64,000 nucleotides of DNA from Paraburkholderia largidicola. Lineage in GTDB: Bacteria; Pseudomonadota; Gammaproteobacteria; Burkholderiales; Burkholderiaceae. The notes beneath the pieces are model-generated. The model worked only from the letters and a program-made list of their open reading frames with translations. It searched no databases and was not told where the DNA came from. Positions 60,264 through 64,000 of this stretch are shown one piece after another. Positions within the stretch are counted from its first letter, which is position 1, and every line of letters starts with the position of its first letter. The stretch spans positions 496,001-560,000 of the forward strand of contig NZ_AP023177.1 in NCBI RefSeq assembly GCF_013426895.1, given 5' to 3'. The translations under genes and the position numbers were made by a program.

Positions 60264-61543
60264 CGCGCGTCGTTCTCCTTTCTGACTGTTGCGACCGACT
60301 GCTCGACGTCTTTCCACGGAGCGCGCTGCGAATAAGCTGCGCGAATGTAAGACGTCAGATCGGCGATTTGCTGGTCGCTATAAACCTGGCTGAAGGCCGG
60401 CATGTAGTTAATCGAATCTTCGCCATGCCAGCTGATCCCGTTCAGAATCATCTGGATCGCGTTGCGCGGCGTCGCTGCGTTGACAGCTGTGCTGAACGCA
60501 AGCGTCGGGCGTTCACCAACCGCTTGCATGGGCGAGTGGGGACCATGGCATTGCGCGCATGAAGCGGCGAACAGCTCCGCTCCGCGCTTCGCCTCGGGCG
60601 GCAGCGCAGCGGTTGGCGCGGGCGCGTCTGCTGTCGGGGTAGACTGAGGCTTCTGGATCGACAGAATGTACGTGGCGATCGCCTGCACGTCCGCTTCCGG
60701 CACGGTGGCGAGATCGCGTGTAACGGGCAGCATCGGGCCCGCTGCGGCGCCGTGCTCGCTGGCGCGGCCGGTGCGCAGATAGGTGACGAGCTGCGCCTGA
60801 GTCCAGGGTTTGGGTGCGGCGTCGAGCGCATTGAGCGCGGGTGCTTCCCAGCCGTCCACGACACCGCCGTCGAACGCATGCCCGAGCTTTTCACCGCCGA
60901 TCAGGTTGAGCGGCGAGTGACACGACGCGCAATGACCGAGGCCGTCGACCAGTAGCTTGCCGCGATTCCACTGCACGTCTTTTGAGGCGTCCGCGACCTC
61001 TGCGCCGGGATGCAGGAACAACACGTTCCAGAAGGCGAGCAAGGGTCTGAAATTCAGCGGAAAGATCAGTTCGTTCGCAGGCGCAGTTGCTTTGACGGGC
61101 TCCCGTGTCATCAGGTACGCGTAAGCCGCCGAGATCTCATTGTCCGACATGCGGGTGAAGTGGATATACGGAAACGCGGGATAGAGCAGGTGGCCATCGC
61201 GCGCCACGCCGTAACGTATCGCGCGTGTAAAGGCCTCGAGCGACCATTTGCCGATACCCGTGTCGACATCGGGCGTGATATTGGTCGCATAGATGGTGCC
61301 GAAGGGCGTGGCAAGCGGAAGACCTCCGGCGAAGGGCTGGCCGCCTTTGGCAGTGTGGCAGACAACGCAGTCGCCAAGCGCCACGACACGCGCGCCCGCG
61401 AGCCGAGTCTGCGCGTCGAACGACGACGCTGGCGGTGAACTGACCGGCGCGATGGCGGGCTTCCACATGAGCGCCACAGCGGCAACCAGCGCGACCACGA
61501 CGAGCAGGCCTCCTCCCCATAGCAATCTGGGCTTGAGAGTCAT
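60260..61543 (-). CDS. Triheme cytochrome c subunit
   Basis: A 427-residue membrane-anchored cytochrome: N-terminal helix LLWGGGLLVVVALVAAVALM, then three heme motifs CVVCH, CASCH and CAQCH with later Met ligands. It resembles the cytochrome subunits of membrane-bound alcohol or aldehyde dehydrogenases, and should pass electrons from IorAB to the respiratory chain. Overlap of 4 bases with iorA. Confidence 0.92.
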   Translation of the reverse strand: MTLKPRLLWGGGLLVVVALVAAVALMWKPAIAPVSSPPASSFDAQTRLAGARVVALGDCVVCHTAKGGQPFAGGLPLATPFGTIYATNITPDVDTGIGKWSLEAFTRAIRYGVARDGHLLYPAFPYIHFTRMSDNEISAAYAYLMTREPVKATAPANELIFPLNFRPLLAFWNVLFLHPGAEVADASKDVQWNRGKLLVDGLGHCASCHSPLNLIGGEKLGHAFDGGVVDGWEAPALNALDAAPKPWTQAQLVTYLRTGRASEHGAAAGPMLPVTRDLATVPEADVQAIATYILSIQKPQSTPTADAPAPTAALPPEAKRGAELFAASCAQCHGPHSPMQAVGERPTLAFSTAVNAATPRNAIQMILNGISWHGEDSINYMPAFSQVYSDQQIADLTSYIRAAYSQRAPWKDVEQSVATVRKENDAR

Positions 61544-61616
61544 TCACGCACCTTTCATCACACGTCTCGATTGATAATGTCGCGCGCGTACGCCGCGCGC
61601 GATGTTGTGCTCGCCA

Positions 61617-62729
61617 TTACGCGGCGCGGGCATCGAACGGATAGTCGATATACCCGGCGCCGTCGCCGCCGTACCAGCCCGCTGCGTTTGGCGTCGCAAG
61701 CGGTGCCCCATTAGCGATCCGGTCGACCAGGTCGGGATTTGCGATATACGCGCGGCCAAACGCAACGAGATCGGCGTCGCCAGCGCGAAGCAATGCGTCG
61801 GCGTGGTCGACGGAAACGCCGCCGTTGACCATGAGCGTGCCGCCGAACACCTTGCGCATTCGTTCGATGATGCGCGGCAGATCCGGTGCGCCGCTCCAAC
61901 CGTTTGTGTCGGCCGCATGGACGTACGCCACACCGAACTCGCCGAGCATCGCGCCGACGTAGTCATAGGTGCCGTCCGGGTCGGCGTCGCGGACGTTGTT
62001 GTAGTGCGCGTAAGGCGAGATGCGTACACCGACCTTGCCGAGCGGCACCGACGAGCCGATGGACGTCAGGATTTCGCGCAAAAAATTCGCACGGTTGGCA
62101 ACCGATCCGCCGTAGTTGTCGTCGCGCGTGTTCGTGGTCGACGAGAGGAATTGGTGCGGCAGGTAACCATTGGCGGCGTGGACTTCGACGCCATCGAAGC
62201 CTGCGGCCATTGCGTTGATCGCGCCTTGCCTGAACGCATGAATGGTGAGCTTCACTTCATCGAGTGTCATGGCACGCGACGGTGTAGCGTGAATGCGCGT
62301 GTAGTTGCCATTCTGCAACTGCGCCCACACCTGCAACTTCTCGAGGTCGTCATTCACGCCGGATGGCGAGAGTGGGGCTTCGCCGCCAAGCAGCGTGAAA
62401 GAGCTGACACGTCCGCTATGCCAGAGCTGCATGAAGATCCGGCCACCGGCAGCGTGAACCCGGTCGGTGATGTGGCGCCAGCCGTCGATCTGTTCGGTCG
62501 TCATGATGCCAGGCGTCAGCTCGAAGGCCGCCGATGCCGGGCTCACATTCGTCGCCTCGGTGATGATCAGCCCGGCGGAAGAACGTTGTTCGTAGTACTG
62601 GGCCATCATCTCTGTCGGGCGGCCGCGCACGGGCGCGCGCGAGCGCGTCATCGGCGCCATCACGACGCGATTCGGCAGAACGAGGCCGTGCAGGTCGTAC
62701 CCGCTGAGGAGGGGCGAAAGGGAGGACAT
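61617..62729 (-). CDS. Old yellow enzyme-type ene-reductase (NemA-like)
   Basis: A 370-residue FMN oxidoreductase; ATG at 62729 behind AAGGAAA. Motifs: LPNRVVMAPMTRSRA, IFMQLWHSGRVS, FDGVEVHAANGYLPHQFLSS (active-site HxxN replaced by HAAN), ADLVAFGRAYIANPDLV. It reduces activated alkenes or nitro compounds with NADPH. 73 bases separate it from the cytochrome gene. Confidence 0.94.
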   Translation of the reverse strand: MSSLSPLLSGYDLHGLVLPNRVVMAPMTRSRAPVRGRPTEMMAQYYEQRSSAGLIITEATNVSPASAAFELTPGIMTTEQIDGWRHITDRVHAAGGRIFMQLWHSGRVSSFTLLGGEAPLSPSGVNDDLEKLQVWAQLQNGNYTRIHATPSRAMTLDEVKLTIHAFRQGAINAMAAGFDGVEVHAANGYLPHQFLSSTTNTRDDNYGGSVANRANFLREILTSIGSSVPLGKVGVRISPYAHYNNVRDADPDGTYDYVGAMLGEFGVAYVHAADTNGWSGAPDLPRIIERMRKVFGGTLMVNGGVSVDHADALLRAGDADLVAFGRAYIANPDLVDRIANGAPLATPNAAGWYGGDGAGYIDYPFDARAA

Positions 62730-62883
62730 ATCTATTTCCTTAGGCAAGCGATCGAGCGCTGCTCAGGTCTGGGGACTGTGCTGGCCAGCCTATCGTCAGC
62801 GCCACTTAAATTCCTGAATCCACGCTAAAACTTTATTAAACCGGGCAGCATCGCTGTCCGGATGTCAGGGTCGACAGAGCGTG
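62730..62883. other. Intergenic, nothing identified
   Basis: 154 bases between the MFS gene and the ene-reductase; expected promoter for the minus-strand run, but no element could be identified. Confidence 0.4.
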
Positions 62884-64000
62884 TCAGGCGTTACGCGCAG
62901 CGTGAGGACGGCCAATTGCCAGGTAGTGCAGCAGCGCGACAAGAGGGAAGACGGTAGCCACCGCCGCCACCAGCGGCCAGCCGCCGTGCTGATACAGCGG
63001 ACTGGCAAGTGCCGAGCCAAAGGCGCCGCCAACGAAGATGCTCGTCATGTACAGCGCGTTCAGACGGTTTCTGCTCGCCGCGTGCAGCGCGTAGATTTCG
63101 CGTTGCCCGAGCACCATGTTCATCTGCACAGCGAAGTCGAGCACGATGCCCGTCACCACGAGGCCATATATGCCCCACGCCGGATGAATCAATGCAGGCG
63201 CGTAGGCGAGCGCGCCCACTACCAGCGCTATCAGCGTCGCGCGCACCGTATGCCCCGCGTCGGCGAGACGTCCTGCAACGGGTGCGGACGTTGCACCGAT
63301 CGCCCCGACCAGCGCGAAGATGCCGATCGCCGTTTGCGACAGGCCGAACTGCCGCGTCAACTCGACGGGAATCGCCGTCCAGAACAGGCTGAACGACGCA
63401 AACATCAAGCCCTGATACAACGACCGGTGACGCAGGACGGGCATTGTCCGAAGCAGATGGCCGAGCGAGCCGATCAACTCGAAGTACGTGGCCTTGTGCT
63501 CTGGCTGCCGGCGCGGAATGGTCAACGCGAGCACCGTGGTCACGATTGCCATCAGCACGGCCGCGGAACCGAATACAGCGCGCCAGCCGAAGTGACCGGC
63601 CACCACGCTGGAGATAGGACGCGACAGCAGAATGCCGAGCAGCAGCCCGCTCATGATGGTGCCGACCACCTTGCCGCGCGACTCGTCCGGCGCGAGATGC
63701 GCGGCGAGAGGAATGAGGATCTGAACGGCAACCGAGCTGAAGCCCACCAACAGCGAGATTCCAAGGAACAGGCCGGGATGATGAACAAAGGCTGCGGCGG
63801 CAAGACTCACGATCGATACCAGAGCGGTCGTGATCATCAGCTTGCGGTTTTCGAGCAGGTCGCCGAGCGGCACGAGAAAAAACAGACCGAACGCGTAGCC
63901 GATCTGCGTGAGCGAGACGATCAGGCTGGCCGTGTCCGGGGACATGTGAATGTCCGGCGCAATCAACTCGGTGATGGGTTGCGCGTAATACAGGTTGGCG
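62884..64000 (-). CDS. MFS transporter, 5' end outside window
   Basis: The frame is open to the right edge (ANLYYAQPITELIAPDIHMS at its visible N-terminus, as in many MFS exporters). About 370 residues are visible with some 11 hydrophobic segments; VGFSSVAVQILIPLAAHLAP and PLGDLLENRKLMI fit the DHA1-type exporters. Substrate unknown. The true start lies beyond 64000. Confidence 0.88.
   Translation of the reverse strand, partial: ANLYYAQPITELIAPDIHMSPDTASLIVSLTQIGYAFGLFFLVPLGDLLENRKLMITTALVSIVSLAAAAFVHHPGLFLGISLLVGFSSVAVQILIPLAAHLAPDESRGKVVGTIMSGLLLGILLSRPISSVVAGHFGWRAVFGSAAVLMAIVTTVLALTIPRRQPEHKATYFELIGSLGHLLRTMPVLRHRSLYQGLMFASFSLFWTAIPVELTRQFGLSQTAIGIFALVGAIGATSAPVAGRLADAGHTVRATLIALVVGALAYAPALIHPAWGIYGLVVTGIVLDFAVQMNMVLGQREIYALHAASRNRLNALYMTSIFVGGAFGSALASPLYQHGGWPLVAAVATVFPLVALLHYLAIGRPHAARNA

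Noticed and set aside
61602..62828. Plus-strand open frame of 408 codons opposite the ene-reductase
   Set aside because: Composition not protein-like; the opposite strand encodes an intact OYE enzyme.
1..64000. CRISPR array
   Set aside because: No regularly spaced direct repeats were seen; the only clear direct repeat is the 43-base leader pair.
1..64000. rRNA or tRNA genes
   Set aside because: No such sequences were recognised; subtle tRNA genes cannot be excluded without a covariance search.

Overview
The window is high-GC DNA with the gene content of a conjugative plasmid, megaplasmid or integrative element from a Burkholderiaceae host (Burkholderia, Paraburkholderia, Caballeronia or a relative). 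The host is inferred from protein character, GC-rich third codon positions, dmeRF and chrBAC gene sets and a MerR-TPR/ku/ligD cluster. No replication or partition gene and no rRNA or tRNA was recognised, so the type of replicon is not proven.

Layout. 1-8.2 kb (+): conjugation genes: a VirB4/TrbE ATPase cut by the left edge, TrbJ, TrbL, a TraI_2 (MobH-like) protein that has lost its HD-type metal ligands, the TraD coupling protein, two small proteins and a DUF4400 protein. 8.5-11.9 kb (+): a helical protein, a UvrD-like helicase and an unknown protein, ending in a bidirectional terminator. 11.9-14.5 kb (-): a secreted protein, a bactofilin, a frameshifted membrane-anchored Pro/Ala-rich protein, a 39-residue mini-gene and a helical protein. 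14.5-25 kb (+): plasmid DNA metabolism: a Cys-rich conserved protein, an SbcD/SbcC-like pair, a GntR-type regulator, a TGT/DpdA-like protein and small genes. Many have conspicuous stem-loops or intrinsic terminators just before the ribosome binding site.

25.1-33 kb (+): a minimal tyrosine recombinase, a HigBA toxin-antitoxin pair and a run of about 14 mostly orphan small genes, including an Abi-alpha (DUF4393) protein. Most gaps in this run carry a short GGAAAAC-type motif, so the run looks like an array of inserted cassettes. 33-38 kb: a second UvrD-like helicase with a small partner (-), a tyrosine-recombinase-like protein without its catalytic residues (-), a SRAP/YedK protein (+) and unknowns.

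38.1-43.8 kb: a decayed DNA-end-joining cluster (MerR-TPR, frameshifted ku, frameshifted and 3'-truncated ligD), a short-chain dehydrogenase, a dead acetyltransferase and an intact one. 44.0-46.5 kb: an IS91-like element (tyrosine recombinase plus HUH transposase). 46.6-54.4 kb: a metal-resistance island with chrB-chrA-chrC followed by PepSY-like, MFS and YncE-like genes (-), divergent from dmeR-dmeF (+). 54.9-64 kb: a dienelactone hydrolase, remnants, and a (-) run of OYE-type ene-reductase, triheme cytochrome c and the two subunits of a molybdenum hydroxylase, with an MFS transporter cut by the right edge.

Several genes carry frameshifts, three of which would be repaired by one extra C in a C run. 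This could be real decay or homopolymer errors in the assembly, and reads are needed to decide. The points most worth pursuing are the motif-bounded array at 26-33 kb, the stem-loop leaders at 14.9-24 kb, the HD-less TraI_2 protein and the TGT/DpdA-like protein.
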